A stretch of 31,682 bases of DNA, taken from positions 1-31,682 of IMG/VR virus record IMGVR_UViG_3300027489_000013, one strand, 5' to 3'. This stretch comes from a virus. Below are positions 7,969-15,819 of this stretch, in pieces. Position 1 is the first letter of the stretch; each line of letters starts with the position of its first letter. Under the pieces are notes generated by a model, which worked only from the letters and a program-made list of their open reading frames with translations, had not been told where the DNA came from and made no database searches. Position numbers and translations under genes: made by a program.

Positions 7969-8142
7969 ATGCAAACAATCACGTTCCTCCGTGGTTGGCA
8001 AGGGCGGGCCGTGGGGTCGCAAGACTCCCGGCTGCCTCTTGGCATCATGAAAACTCTGGTTATGGCCGGGACTGCTGAGTTCACGACTCAGGGCATTCAG
8101 CAGCCACAGCATCAAGCAAAAAAGCATCGATCGAAACGATGA
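7969..8142 (+). CDS. 57-residue small head-region protein
   Basis: A short gene starting at ATG 7969, three bases after the previous stop, and ending with a TGA inside the ATGA of the connector gene start. The N-terminal half (MQTITFLRGWQGRAVGSQ, then RLPLGIMKTLVMAGTAEF) fits a common type of mini-protein in phage head modules: a small beta barrel-like 'G...L..G.a..Lv..G.Ae' pattern. The C-terminus is Gln/His/Lys-rich (QQPQHQAKKHRSKR). Function is unknown. Precise coupling at both ends argues that it is real. Confidence 0.55.
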   Translation: MQTITFLRGWQGRAVGSQDSRLPLGIMKTLVMAGTAEFTTQGIQQPQHQAKKHRSKR

Positions 8143-8711
8143 GCACAACCTACAAAGTCACGACAGAGCCGACTACCGAACCGATCACGCTGGATCAGTT
8201 CAAAGACGCTCTGCGCGTGACGGGGTGCGACTTCGATGAACAGCTCACCGAACTGCTGAAAGTGTGCCGCAAACAAGTGGAGCACGACAGCTATCGGAAG
8301 CTGATCACTCAGACGGTGACGATGTATATGGATGACTTCCCGGATGATGACGACATCGAAATTCGTCTTGCTCCGGTGTCGTCCATCACATTCGTGAAGT
8401 ATTACGACGAATCAGAGACGCTTCAGACGCTGCCATCAACGGACTACTGGACAAATCTGATTGAGACCCCTCCCGAGATTGAACTGAAACTTGGCTATTC
8501 GTGGCCAATGGTTCAAATCGAGCGGCCAAACGCAGTTCAGGTTGAAATGGTTTGCGGATACGGAGCAGCGTCAGCCGTTCCTGTTGAAGCAAAACTTGCA
8601 ATCAAAGAACTCGGCAAGATGAACTGGAAGGACTGCACAGGAAGCCGGGCAGTCTATGACAGGCTAATGAATCAACTGGCGTGGACGGGTTACGGAGTGG
8701 CACAGGGATGA
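8139..8711 (+). CDS. Head-tail connector, gp6-like
   Basis: A 190-residue protein. The opening TEPTTEPITLDQFKDALRV and the following 'DEQLTELLKVCRKQVEHDSYRKLITQTV' pattern are the classic start of gp6-like head-tail connectors (Phage_connect_1-type), which form the ring under the portal. The later 'IRLAPVSSITFVKYYD', 'DYWTNLIETPPEIEL' and 'VEAKLAIKELGKMNW' also match the family plan. The length is normal. ATGA overlaps bind it to the genes on both sides, and the order (connector, joining protein, gp10-like, tail terminator) is the standard one. Confidence 0.85.
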   Translation: MSTTYKVTTEPTTEPITLDQFKDALRVTGCDFDEQLTELLKVCRKQVEHDSYRKLITQTVTMYMDDFPDDDDIEIRLAPVSSITFVKYYDESETLQTLPSTDYWTNLIETPPEIELKLGYSWPMVQIERPNAVQVEMVCGYGAASAVPVEAKLAIKELGKMNWKDCTGSRAVYDRLMNQLAWTGYGVAQG

Positions 8712-9052
8712 CTTGTCTTTCCGAGTATGACAAGAAAGTGACGATTCAGAAGGCTGTCGGCACCGCCGACGCTCACGGGCACGTCGATCTGACAACCGGA
8801 AGCAACTGGCAAACCTACGCAACGGCGTTTTGCAAAGTGATCACAAAAGGCGGTCGAGAGTTTTGGAAAGTGCAGCAGGTCAACGCGGACACAGATCAGG
8901 CATGGACGACGCAATGGTCAAAGACAATACAAAACGTTACGCCTGACATGCGGCTCGTTTTTGAGGGAAACACGTACGAGATCCTGACGGCAATAGATGT
9001 CAACATGGACCACGAAGAGATTCAGATTTTGACCCGTCGCAAGGTGGTGTGA
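8708..9052 (+). CDS. Head-tail joining (adaptor) protein
   Basis: A 114-residue protein. ATG 8708 overlaps the previous stop (ATGA), whereas GTG 8681 would extend into the upstream gene. The family pattern is MTCLSEYDKKVTIQK, 'DAHGHVDLTTGSNWQTYATAFCKVITKGGREFW', 'TTQWSKTIQNVTPDMRLVFEGNTYEI' and a final 'IQILTRRKVV', which is the head-tail joining protein layout (SPP1 gp16 / HK97 gp7-like small beta barrel). It closes the head-tail interface after packaging. It is followed by the gp10-like gene with a TGATG overlap. Confidence 0.85.
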   Translation: MTCLSEYDKKVTIQKAVGTADAHGHVDLTTGSNWQTYATAFCKVITKGGREFWKVQQVNADTDQAWTTQWSKTIQNVTPDMRLVFEGNTYEILTAIDVNMDHEEIQILTRRKVV

Positions 9053-9615
9053 TGTCTTGTGAGGTGCTTGGCGTAAAGCAACTACAGAAAACGCTAGACA
9101 GGCTGAAGGCTTCGGTGCAAAACAAACTGGAGCGATTGGCCGTTGTCGCGGCACTAAGAGTGACGGCAAAAGCAATAAAGTCAGAAGTGCCGTCAGCGTG
9201 GAAAGAAGGACGCAAGGCAATCGGGTGGAGCTTTGTTCGCGGCAAGGGAAAGTTAGTCGGCACCACGTTTGCGAAAGCTGGTGTGGGTGCTGGGATTAAA
9301 AAGAAGACTAGAGACAAGCGAGAGACCACAAAAAAGAGTCGAAGCGGACGCAAAGGGGTCGGAATCGGAGTAGCGAATTTGCACTGGTTTGTGCTTGGGA
9401 CTCGGGAGCGAGAAACAGGATCGAAGAGAGTCGGAGCACATCGCAGAGGCGTAGTAAATAAGCGGGTGGCAACAGGTAAAAAAGTGCAAAAAACAGGGCG
9501 GCTCCAGCCAAACCCAATCGTGCAGCGCGGAGCAAATAAAAGCCGATCGGCGGCACTGCAAGCAATGGCAGACAACTTTGAAGCGGGAATCGAAAGAGAA
9601 GCAGTTAAGAAATGA
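9052..9615 (+). CDS. HK97 gp10-like tail/completion protein
   Basis: A 187-residue, very basic protein (many Lys/Arg, e.g. GIKKKTRDKRETTKKSRSGRK). ATG 9052 is preferred to GTG 9049 because AAGGTGG lies at a suitable distance and it overlaps the upstream TGA by one base. The start (VLGVKQLQKTLDRLKASVQN) and the central 'NLHWFVLGTRER' followed by 'GRLQPNPIVQRG' and 'ALQAMADNFEAGIEREA' are the gp10/minor tail protein pattern seen between the joining protein and the tail terminator. The basic middle part is longer than usual and probably disordered. It ends by ATGA overlap into the next gene. Confidence 0.8.
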   Translation: MSCEVLGVKQLQKTLDRLKASVQNKLERLAVVAALRVTAKAIKSEVPSAWKEGRKAIGWSFVRGKGKLVGTTFAKAGVGAGIKKKTRDKRETTKKSRSGRKGVGIGVANLHWFVLGTRERETGSKRVGAHRRGVVNKRVATGKKVQKTGRLQPNPIVQRGANKSRSAALQAMADNFEAGIEREAVKK

Positions 9616-10013
9616 AAAGCGGACTGGTGGCACTACTGGCAAGTGAATCGACGGTCAACGCAATCTGCGGATCGCGAATCTACGTCAGCAAGGCACCCCA
9701 GAAGGCTGCGTTTCCTCACATTGTAATCACTCAAATGAGCAGTGAGGAGAATGGAAGCATTGATGGCGGTTCAGGTCAACTAAGGTTCATAAGCTTTGAC
9801 ATCGACTCTAGAGCAACGACGAGCGTAAAGGCAGAGGAACTAGGGACAGCCGTCAGGACGTTTATCGATGACTATTCTGGCGCGGCCGGAAGCTACACGA
9901 TCGGGTGCGTAATAGTAAACAACGAAATGGACGACTTCGAGCCACCGCAAGACGGTTCCGATATTGGCGTTCATGTCGTTACGCTGGATTTGGAAGTTCA
10001 ATTCAACACATAG
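9612..10013 (+). CDS. Tail completion/terminator protein, DUF3168-like
   Basis: A 133-residue protein. Features are the opening KSGLVALLASESTVNAICGSRIYV, then 'KAAFPHIVITQMSSE', 'LRFISFDIDSRATTSVKAEELGTAVR' and a final 'GVHVVTLDLEVQF'. This is the pattern of DUF3168 tail terminators (lambda gpU / SPP1 gp17-like), which cap the tail tube and attach it to the head. The length matches the family. It starts in an ATGA overlap with the gp10-like gene and is followed, after an AGGAGG ribosome site, by the tail tube gene, the expected order. Confidence 0.8.
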   Translation: MKSGLVALLASESTVNAICGSRIYVSKAPQKAAFPHIVITQMSSEENGSIDGGSGQLRFISFDIDSRATTSVKAEELGTAVRTFIDDYSGAAGSYTIGCVIVNNEMDDFEPPQDGSDIGVHVVTLDLEVQFNT

Positions 10014-10023
10014 GAGGCCCGAC

Positions 10024-10440
10024 GTGGCGAAAATCAAGGTCAAGGGAACAATCATCAAGCAGACAATTTCCAGCACGCTGACGGCCGTCGCTCAGATCAC
10101 GGAGTTCAATCACTCTGGAGCCGAGTCAGAGACATTCGACGCGACAACGTTGGACACATCCGGTGCAGGGAAAGAATACAGCCAAACCGGCTATGCCGAA
10201 GGCGGCTCGTTCGGCTTCAATATGTTTTATGATCCAGCACTTGCCGGGCACAAAGCCATCACGGCGTTAGTGACTACGCCGGCCAGTTGCGTTTGGAACA
10301 TCACGTTTGCGGATGCTGCACCTACTACATGTGCATTCACATCGGCTGGAATTGGGTTTGGCTTAACAGGCGCAATGAATGACGGATTGAAAGCTGATGT
10401 AAATCTGAAACTCACGGGGCTGTTTACTTACAGCGTGTAA
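10024..10440 (+). CDS. Major tail (tube) protein
   Basis: A 138-residue protein starting at GTG 10024, with AGGAGG at 10012-10017. It begins MAKIKVKGTIIKQTISST, then ITEFNHSGAESETFDATTLD. The latter is the familiar tail-tube element (a helix-strand with 'S..E.FD.TTLD') found in lambda gpV-like and TTP-type tubes, followed by 'GYAEGGSFGFNMFYDPALAGHKAI'. The short length suits a single-domain tube subunit with no Ig-like extension. Placement between tail terminator and chaperone genes supports the call. The strong Shine-Dalgarno sequence fits a protein needed in many copies. Confidence 0.85.
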   Translation: MAKIKVKGTIIKQTISSTLTAVAQITEFNHSGAESETFDATTLDTSGAGKEYSQTGYAEGGSFGFNMFYDPALAGHKAITALVTTPASCVWNITFADAAPTTCAFTSAGIGFGLTGAMNDGLKADVNLKLTGLFTYSV

Positions 10441-10455
10441 TAGGACAAATTAGCA

Positions 10456-10845
10456 ATGCAGATCAGGTTTATTAGGTCCGATCTTCAGGTGTCGGAAGCT
10501 TTCGATACGGAGCAGTTCTCAGACAGAATTGACAGGGCTTCGGGGCGTCCGCATTGGAAGCCCGGTGCTGTTATTGACGAAACCGAATTCGCTACTCAAG
10601 TTCTCGTTGGAAACGGCGATGCGGAGCCAGCGGACCTAGAAGCCGAGAAGGCGTGCCCGCAGTGGGCGATTAACCGTGAAAATGTTTTGTTGTCGCGCGA
10701 AATGCTTGCAAAGGGAATCGACCCAATAGGCGAAGACAGGGAACGCTTCCGCAACGGTGAACTTCTCGGATATGACGCGAATGGTAATGATATTCCCGGC
10801 CCAAACTGGGTTGAGCCGGAACATGAAGAGGATGAGCAGGAATAA
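10456..10845 (+). CDS. Hypothetical tail-region protein
   Basis: A 129-residue acidic protein. Its centre, GRPHWKPGAVIDETEFATQVLVGNGDAEPAD, resembles the small phage pattern 'G.vie.p.a..LV..G.AeP.D' and is partly like the 57-residue protein at 7969. The C-terminus is strongly acidic (EPEHEEDEQE). I do not recognise a named family. The position between tail tube and tail chaperone genes is often taken by small tail accessory proteins. An AGGA lies 10-14 nt upstream of ATG 10456, and the stop is two bases before the next ATG. Confidence 0.6.
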   Translation: MQIRFIRSDLQVSEAFDTEQFSDRIDRASGRPHWKPGAVIDETEFATQVLVGNGDAEPADLEAEKACPQWAINRENVLLSREMLAKGIDPIGEDRERFRNGELLGYDANGNDIPGPNWVEPEHEEDEQE

Positions 10846-10847
10846 AT

Positions 10848-11243
10848 ATGAGAGTCGTCGCAACTGCAAATGAGTTTCTCACATCACCGGCAATGGACAG
10901 GCAAAAGGTCGATGTGCCAGTTCCGGAGTTAGGTGAGGGAAAGGTTATTCCAATTTGGGGAATGACACCGAAAGAAAGAACAGATTTCGACGATCGTATT
11001 TCACGGATGAGCAAGGCGAAGAAAGAGCAATACAAAAAGGAAGTCCGTGAAAGGCTTCTGGTCGAGTGCTGCCGAAACGATGACGGCGTTCAGTTGTTCA
11101 CGCTCGATCAGATCGCACAGTTAGGGCAGCGACGGGGCGACGTGGTCGAGCGTCTTGTCAATGTCGCAATTAAGCTTTCAGGGTTTAGCGGGCAAGACAT
11201 TGAGACGCTCGCAAAAAACTCCGAAGAAGCCCCCGAAGGCTGA
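10848..11243 (+). CDS. Tail assembly chaperone, gpG-like (zero-frame product)
   Basis: A 131-residue protein and the short form of the tail assembly chaperone that coats the tape measure protein during tail assembly. The N-terminal half has the usual 'KVDVPVPELGEGKVIPIWGMTPKERTDFDDRI' core, then a helical region (DQIAQLGQRRGDVVERLVNVAIKLSGFSGQDIETLAKN). A canonical slippery heptamer in the correct register lies seven codons before the stop, so a share of ribosomes continues into the next ORF, exactly as in lambda G/GT. Recognition rests on position, size and the frameshift; sequence conservation in this family is low. Confidence 0.82.
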   Translation: MRVVATANEFLTSPAMDRQKVDVPVPELGEGKVIPIWGMTPKERTDFDDRISRMSKAKKEQYKKEVRERLLVECCRNDDGVQLFTLDQIAQLGQRRGDVVERLVNVAIKLSGFSGQDIETLAKNSEEAPEG

Positions 11244-11536
11244 CGGCACTTCGGCTGGCTGAACATGTCGCAAAGACGACAGACGTTGATCAGATGCTGT
11301 CTGGGATGTCTCACGATCAGTTCAACGAGTGGTGTGCAAAAGACATCGTCGATCCCATCGGAGCCAGTGGAACCAATGAAATCCTGATGCGATTGGCAAT
11401 GGTTGTGGCAATTGCCTGCGGTTACAAAGACGCGAAGCTAAATGACTTCGCAACGTGGGTTGAAATTGCCGGGGATGTGCCGAACAACGCTGCCGCAATC
11501 GCAGCACTAGAAGCAATCGGAGCGAGGCGGATTTAA
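10848..11536 (+). CDS. Tail assembly chaperone, gpGT-like -1 frameshift fusion
   Basis: Joining 10848-11219 to 11219-11536 gives a 229-residue fusion. After the slip, the -1 frame reads LRRSPRRLTALRLAEHVA, then a TT...DQMLSGMSHDQFNEW stretch and DIVDPIGASG. This is the familiar 'LRLAe....v..ml..Ms..ef.eW.a.d.l.PiG' pattern of the T part of tail chaperones. The conserved LRLAEH segment lies before ATG 11294, so the second ORF alone (80 residues from 11294) would lack it. That supports expression by frameshift rather than by separate initiation. The fusion ends in TAATG, coupled to the tape measure gene. Confidence 0.83.
11213..11254 (+). promoter_or_regulatory. Programmed -1 ribosomal frameshift signal
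   Basis: The slippery heptamer A AAA AAC (11213-11219) is in the right register: zero-frame codons are gcA AAA AAC. Eight bases downstream a two-part stem starts: AGCC 11228-11231 with GGCT 11257-11260, and a perfect 6-bp CCGAAG 11233-11238 with CTTCGG 11249-11254. The -1 frame is open from 11219 through ATG 11294 to TAA 11536. This is the textbook arrangement of the phage tail chaperone frameshift. Confidence 0.88.
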
Positions 11537-12963
11537 TGGCAAACGCTGGTGACTTAGTCGTAAGGCTCGGGCTGAATTCCAACCCACTGACGCAAGGTCT
11601 CGCAAAGGCTAGCACCGGAGTTAAAGGGTTCGCAGACTCAGCGTCAACGTGGCTGAATCCAGTGACGGCGACATTCACCGCGATGGCTGCCGCCGCTGCC
11701 GCAACAGGTTTGAGCATTCTTGGAATCTCGCAACGTATCGAAACACTAGCCGGAGTCGTCGACAAGGCAAACCAAACCGGGCTGTCTGCAGAGTTCATTC
11801 AGCAGCTTGGCTTTGCTGCCGATCAGTCCGGAGTTTCTGTTGACGGGCTGCTCGGCGGGCTCGACAAGATGACTATCAGCCTCGGTAAAGCCGAACTTAA
11901 CAGCGAGGAAACCGCAAAGAACTTAGAGCAAATTGGATTGAGCGCTGAGAAGCTGTCTGGGCTAAAACCAGAAGACCAATTTTTGGAAATAGCAGACGCA
12001 ATTTCTAAGCTTCCGACAGTAGCCGAAAAGGCTGCTGCATCAGTGGCAATATTCGGTAAGTCAGCGATGGAAATGGCCCCACTGCTCGGTGAAGGCGAAA
12101 AAGGAATTCGCTCACTCATGGAGGAGGCTAAGAACCTCAAGATTGGCATCAGCACAGAAGACCTGCAGTCAATCGCGAAGGCTGATGATGCAATGGCAAG
12201 AATGAAATCTTCGCTGTCGTCCGTTGTCTCGAATATCGCGGTAAGCCTCGCCCCGGTATTTGAACAGGTGAGCAATTCGCTGACGGCGATTTTGCCGCAG
12301 ATATCTGAAATGGCGAAGAGCCTAAGCGGTGTTTTGGCGGAGGCGTTGAAGACGGTTGGCGACATGGTCGACGCTGATGTCATTCCGAAGCTCAAAGAGT
12401 TTTTGACGATCACGGCAGACCTGCTGGCAAAGTGGTCGGCCATGCCTGAAAAGTGGAAATTTCTCGGAGAGGTAATCGCGGCAGCAATCTCGTTAGCGGT
12501 TGAAACGATCAAAGCCGACTGGCGTGAAATGCTAGACGACATGCTGGCAGCGACGGCAGAAAAAGCCAAGACGCTCATGGGAATGTTAAACCCAACGACG
12601 TATTCAAATTCCGTTCTGGACTATTTGTCAAGTGCTGAAAATGCTGACTACTCTGGAGGCGTTGGAGCGGGCGCGGAATCTCCGCAAGCGAAAGCTGAGC
12701 GTAAGTTTGAAAACCTGATGCGACAGCTTAACGGCGAGGCTCCAGTTGCTGGACCTGACGGATCGAAGTTGCGGCCGGATCGCTCGCCGGAAAAACCAGA
12801 CGCAACGGCAGAAAAGCTCAAGGCCGCGATGGCCGGAAACACCCCGGCCGGAGGGAAAGACCCAAATGTAGTGGCGACAGAAAAGCAAACAGATAAGCTC
12901 GTGCGTGCATTGATGGAGATCAAGCCGCAGCCTGTTATTGGTATGGGGCTGGTGGGACCATGA
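11536..12963 (+). CDS. Tail tape measure protein
   Basis: A 475-residue protein beginning at ATG 11536 (TAATG overlap with the chaperone). It has the tape measure opening 'DLVVRLGLNSNPLTQGLAKASTGVKGFADS', a hydrophobic segment at about 43-64 (Ala-rich), long helical stretches (coiled-coil-like, about 100-260), and further hydrophobic helices near 230-245 and 315-331. The end is Pro/Lys-rich and polar. For a family that sets tail length it is short. At about 0.15 nm per residue it predicts a tail of roughly 70 nm, a rule of thumb and not a measurement. No lytic transglycosylase or peptidase motif is seen. Confidence 0.85.
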   Translation: MANAGDLVVRLGLNSNPLTQGLAKASTGVKGFADSASTWLNPVTATFTAMAAAAAATGLSILGISQRIETLAGVVDKANQTGLSAEFIQQLGFAADQSGVSVDGLLGGLDKMTISLGKAELNSEETAKNLEQIGLSAEKLSGLKPEDQFLEIADAISKLPTVAEKAAASVAIFGKSAMEMAPLLGEGEKGIRSLMEEAKNLKIGISTEDLQSIAKADDAMARMKSSLSSVVSNIAVSLAPVFEQVSNSLTAILPQISEMAKSLSGVLAEALKTVGDMVDADVIPKLKEFLTITADLLAKWSAMPEKWKFLGEVIAAAISLAVETIKADWREMLDDMLAATAEKAKTLMGMLNPTTYSNSVLDYLSSAENADYSGGVGAGAESPQAKAERKFENLMRQLNGEAPVAGPDGSKLRPDRSPEKPDATAEKLKAAMAGNTPAGGKDPNVVATEKQTDKLVRALMEIKPQPVIGMGLVGP

Positions 12964-13184
12964 AAGCAAAACTTATTGTCAGGCGATGGGAAGAAACCGC
13001 AATGCACTGGCCGCTGGATAGGCGAGACGCAATCCAGTTTGCGAGGGCAACGCGAAGCAATCCGGACGATGCTACTTCGCCAATCGTAGGACTGTGGGCC
13101 GTATACGGGAAAGGCACGATCCTTGAAGGCGATTCGGCAGAAAAGGCAATTGCTCAAGGCGTTGCGGAAGAGGTGACTGAATGA
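12960..13184 (+). CDS. Small hypothetical tail-region protein
   Basis: A 74-residue protein joined by ATGA overlaps to the tape measure gene and to the following gene. It contains RRDAIQFARATRSNPDD and SPIVGLWAVYGKGTILEGDSAEKAIAQGVAEE, suggesting a small alpha/beta protein. No signal, membrane segment or cysteine is present. I do not recognise the family. The conserved placement directly after the tape measure suggests a tail-tip assembly helper, but that is only positional. Confidence 0.6.
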   Translation: MKAKLIVRRWEETAMHWPLDRRDAIQFARATRSNPDDATSPIVGLWAVYGKGTILEGDSAEKAIAQGVAEEVTE

Positions 13185-14014
13185 CAATTACCTACCTCGG
13201 AGATAATCACGGGCCTGCCACGAACACCAAAGGCCAGCGAAGCTATACAAGAACATTTAAGCTGACGACATCAGCCAAGACTGAGCGAGCCTATCACGTC
13301 GGTTCACATGCGTCATTGCCCGTGATTGGTGAAGTGCATCCAGACGATTCCGGGGCATGGTGCACGACGTTGCAGGTAGATCCGTCTGACCCGTGGAAGG
13401 GATGGACGGTCACGGCTGAATACTCAACAGAACGAGAACTGGCCGAAGATCCGACAAATGACCCAGCCGAAATCACATGGGGATACGAACAGTTTCAGAA
13501 ACCGGCCGTCACAAACTATGCTGGGCAAGCGATTCTGAACAGTGCTGGAGATCCGTTCGACCCGCCGATCATGATCGATGATTCCAGGCCCGTGGTGACG
13601 ATTTCAAAAAACCTTGCATCTGTTCCGGTTTGGGTGTTTACGTACCAAGACGCAATTAACTCAGGATCGTTTACGGTTGATGGAATCACTGTTGCTGCTG
13701 GTCTTGCGAAGATGCAAGACATTAAGATCGTTCGTCGCCAGTCTCGAAATGGCACGTCGTATAGAACAGTGACGTTTTCCATTCATTTGCAGAAACTTGG
13801 ATGGTCATCCAAGCAGTTAGACGCAGGATTTCGCCAAATCGGTTATGGCGGCGGGAGAGAAAATATTCGCAACAGCGTCGACGACGAACTACCCGCTGCG
13901 CCAGTTCCCATCAGCGCCGGGGCTGCTCTTAATGATCCAGATCCAGCGACGGCGGTTTATCGCACGGACGTTGTTTATGAGTCCAAGGACTTTTCAGTAT
14001 TGCCACTGACATGA
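13181..14014 (+). CDS. Probable distal tail protein, unrecognised family
   Basis: A 277-residue protein in ATGA coupling with both neighbours. It is beta-rich by composition, with 'RSYTRTFKLTTSAKTERAYHV', 'GWTVTAEYSTEREL', the motif WGYEQFQKPAVTNYAGQAIL, then 'DPFDPPIMIDDSRPVVTISKN' and a C-terminal part with paired Trp/Lys (HLQKLGWSSKQLDAG). I recall similar proteins in the same slot after the tape measure in related prophages but cannot name the family. By position it may replace the distal tail/baseplate hub protein. No enzymatic motif is visible. Confidence 0.6.
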   Translation: MTITYLGDNHGPATNTKGQRSYTRTFKLTTSAKTERAYHVGSHASLPVIGEVHPDDSGAWCTTLQVDPSDPWKGWTVTAEYSTERELAEDPTNDPAEITWGYEQFQKPAVTNYAGQAILNSAGDPFDPPIMIDDSRPVVTISKNLASVPVWVFTYQDAINSGSFTVDGITVAAGLAKMQDIKIVRRQSRNGTSYRTVTFSIHLQKLGWSSKQLDAGFRQIGYGGGRENIRNSVDDELPAAPVPISAGAALNDPDPATAVYRTDVVYESKDFSVLPLT

Positions 14015-14445
14015 CAGAACCGGCAATTGGTTTCAACAAAGAGGGATACGAGGAATACAAGCAAATTGCGCGTGAAGTGTCGCGCAGGATCATGAATGAA
14101 CAACCGCATCGCGGAAGATGGCAGCAGAAAGAGAGCGGCGGTTCCGGCGGTGGGCATGAGATTTGGTTCACTATCAACAACATGCTTTGCCCCACTGCAG
14201 ATTATGTGGACGAAGAAACATTGGTTGTTACGGCGGAATACTACACGGGCGGCTGCAGCGGAACGCCTCCTGGGTCAAATGATGACGGCACGTTCGATGT
14301 CTTTAACTATTGCGGGCAGTTTGTCGGACTGACGCGAGATGATCTGATAGGGACAAAAGGCAAGGCCACCTATGCCTATCCATTGACCGGCGCATGTGTC
14401 CCGAAGTGGTTCGTTGACTTCCTTTGTGCGCAGCCAGATTGCTGA
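14011..14445 (+). CDS. Hypothetical tail-tip protein with cysteines
   Basis: A 144-residue protein in ATGA coupling with the preceding gene. It has a helical, charged N-terminus (GYEEYKQIAREVSRRIMNEQ), a Gly/Ser spacer (ESGGSGGGHE), and a beta-like half with seven or so cysteines ending VPKWFVDFLCAQPDC. Cysteine content links it to the next gene, which is far richer in cysteine, suggesting the two act together at the exposed tail tip. No family is recognised. Confidence 0.55.
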   Translation: MTEPAIGFNKEGYEEYKQIAREVSRRIMNEQPHRGRWQQKESGGSGGGHEIWFTINNMLCPTADYVDEETLVVTAEYYTGGCSGTPPGSNDDGTFDVFNYCGQFVGLTRDDLIGTKGKATYAYPLTGACVPKWFVDFLCAQPDC

Positions 14446-14446
14446 C

Positions 14447-15664
14447 ATGATTCCAAACTACCTCAAGCGGCCATCGCCAACACGCCTCAAGCCATGCGCA
14501 GAACGCATGGTTGAAACGTGCGACAACGCTCCTGCCGACAGTTGCTGCGGAGTTATCCCCTGCAAACTATGTCTTGAATGGGAAACCTACGACGACGGCA
14601 TTGCTTACGGTTCGGCGACGTTCGCGGGCTCATCATGGACAGGCACAGTTGGCGGACTAGCGTTCGTGTCGTACTGGCAGAGAAACTCCTACGACGAATG
14701 CGAATACATCGTTACGCTCGATGACGAAGAAGTGTACCGTGCGACCTGCTACGAGGGGGCAAGCTGCCGCAATCCATCCGGTGACGTTGATATCTCGACA
14801 GCATATTTGCAGGGGACGCTACGCTGGTCAAAATTCGATCCGCGAGAACTGGCACTGATTGTCGACCCTGACACAGGCTGTCGTGATTTCTTTTGCGGGG
14901 ATTGTCGATGTTCGTGCCGGGCACTTTGCGTCGATGTTCGTGAAGTTGTCTATGGCGATTTCATCGACACGTACTACGGAGAGTTGACCGATACAGCATA
15001 TAGCGAATGCGATCCGCCAGTGTGGTCCGGCACGATCGGCAATTTTACTATAAGCCTGGCATTGGGCCGCGACGATTACGGTAATTGCATTGTTACGCCA
15101 ACGGTAAACGGCGATGAAGGCGAGCCGGTCGCGGTGACTGGCTGTGCGGATATGTCGGGCACCGTTGAGCTTTACGACGGGTCTTCGTTTACGTTTCGCT
15201 GCAAGCAATGCTCCTGCGCTCAGGAGATCGGGGATTGCATTTGCGGTCGACCGATGGGCGAAACGTTGACGCTACTTTTTGCGTCCGCAAATGCACCATC
15301 AACGATCCATTCAGTCACGCTCACCTACGGACAAATCAACGAACCTGACATTACGTGCCTACCGTTTTCTCCGGGTTCGTTTCCGGGCTATTCAGGACGA
15401 TTTACCGGGACTCTGGCAATTCCGATGGGTGGATCACGGACGGACGGAATCGATTTTCGTTTACTCTGCGAATGCACTAATTGCACGCTTTGTTTGTATT
15501 ACCGCTTCGACAGCACGTCGCCTCTTTGGTGCGTGGCTACAGTTGACAGGACTGATTGCACTTGTCCCGCACTTTTAACCGTGAGCGATCTGGCCGGGGC
15601 GTGCGATCTCTGGTCATATCAGATATTCGATGTCACCATTGTGGAAAGCTCGGGGAACTGCTGA
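14447..15664 (+). CDS. Cysteine-rich repeat protein, candidate tail-tip/receptor-binding protein
   Basis: A 405-residue protein starting at ATG 14447, two bases after the previous stop; the longer in-frame start at 14396 would overlap that gene by 50 bp. It holds about 33 cysteines (8%) in CxxC, CxC and CC clusters (SCCGVIPCKLC, GDCRCSCRALC, CKQCSC, CICG, CECTNCTLC). The clusters divide it into three to four units of about 90-110 residues. Each unit is a beta-like, acidic, Tyr/Thr-rich stretch, for example YGSATFAGSSWTGTVGG, YGELTDTAYSECDPPVW and FTGTLAIPMGG. Disulphide- or metal-stabilised repeats in an exposed tail protein are plausible. No known fold is recognised, and the function is inferred only from position. 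Confidence 0.6.
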   Translation: MIPNYLKRPSPTRLKPCAERMVETCDNAPADSCCGVIPCKLCLEWETYDDGIAYGSATFAGSSWTGTVGGLAFVSYWQRNSYDECEYIVTLDDEEVYRATCYEGASCRNPSGDVDISTAYLQGTLRWSKFDPRELALIVDPDTGCRDFFCGDCRCSCRALCVDVREVVYGDFIDTYYGELTDTAYSECDPPVWSGTIGNFTISLALGRDDYGNCIVTPTVNGDEGEPVAVTGCADMSGTVELYDGSSFTFRCKQCSCAQEIGDCICGRPMGETLTLLFASANAPSTIHSVTLTYGQINEPDITCLPFSPGSFPGYSGRFTGTLAIPMGGSRTDGIDFRLLCECTNCTLCLYYRFDSTSPLWCVATVDRTDCTCPALLTVSDLAGACDLWSYQIFDVTIVESSGNC

Positions 15665-15819
15665 TGCTTAGACTCATTGGAGTGATATTCTTGGCCGTCG
15701 TTGCTCAGTTTCTCATCCACGGATGGCGGCACGTTGCCAGCGGGCTTGCACAGTCGTCCGTCGACTCGTGGCGTGAGAACTTTGACGCGGCAATAGAAAA
15801 GGATTTCCCTCGTGAGTGA
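15664..15819 (+). CDS. 51-residue single-span membrane protein
   Basis: ATG 15664 overlaps the preceding TGA (TGATG). The N-terminal 20 residues are hydrophobic (MLRLIGVIFLAVVAQFLIHG), followed by a polar helix (WRHVASGLAQSSVDSWRENF) and an acidic end. This is one signal-anchor-like helix with an outside or inside tail of about 30 residues. It ends 8 bases inside the next gene. Its position after the tail genes is where many phages keep holins, and the size is compatible with a class III-like holin or a spanin subunit. No family match is visible and no endolysin is adjacent. Confidence 0.55.
   Translation: MLRLIGVIFLAVVAQFLIHGWRHVASGLAQSSVDSWRENFDAAIEKDFPRE

Noticed and set aside
11823-12578. 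A 251-codon minus-strand ORF antisense to the tape measure gene
   Set aside because: Long open antisense frames are expected opposite Ala/Lys/Glu-rich helical genes; the product is a Ser/Ala-rich shadow without family character.
12960-13187. Minus-strand ORFs over the small gene after the tape measure
   Set aside because: The plus-strand gene is joined by ATGA overlaps on both sides, which explains the region better.
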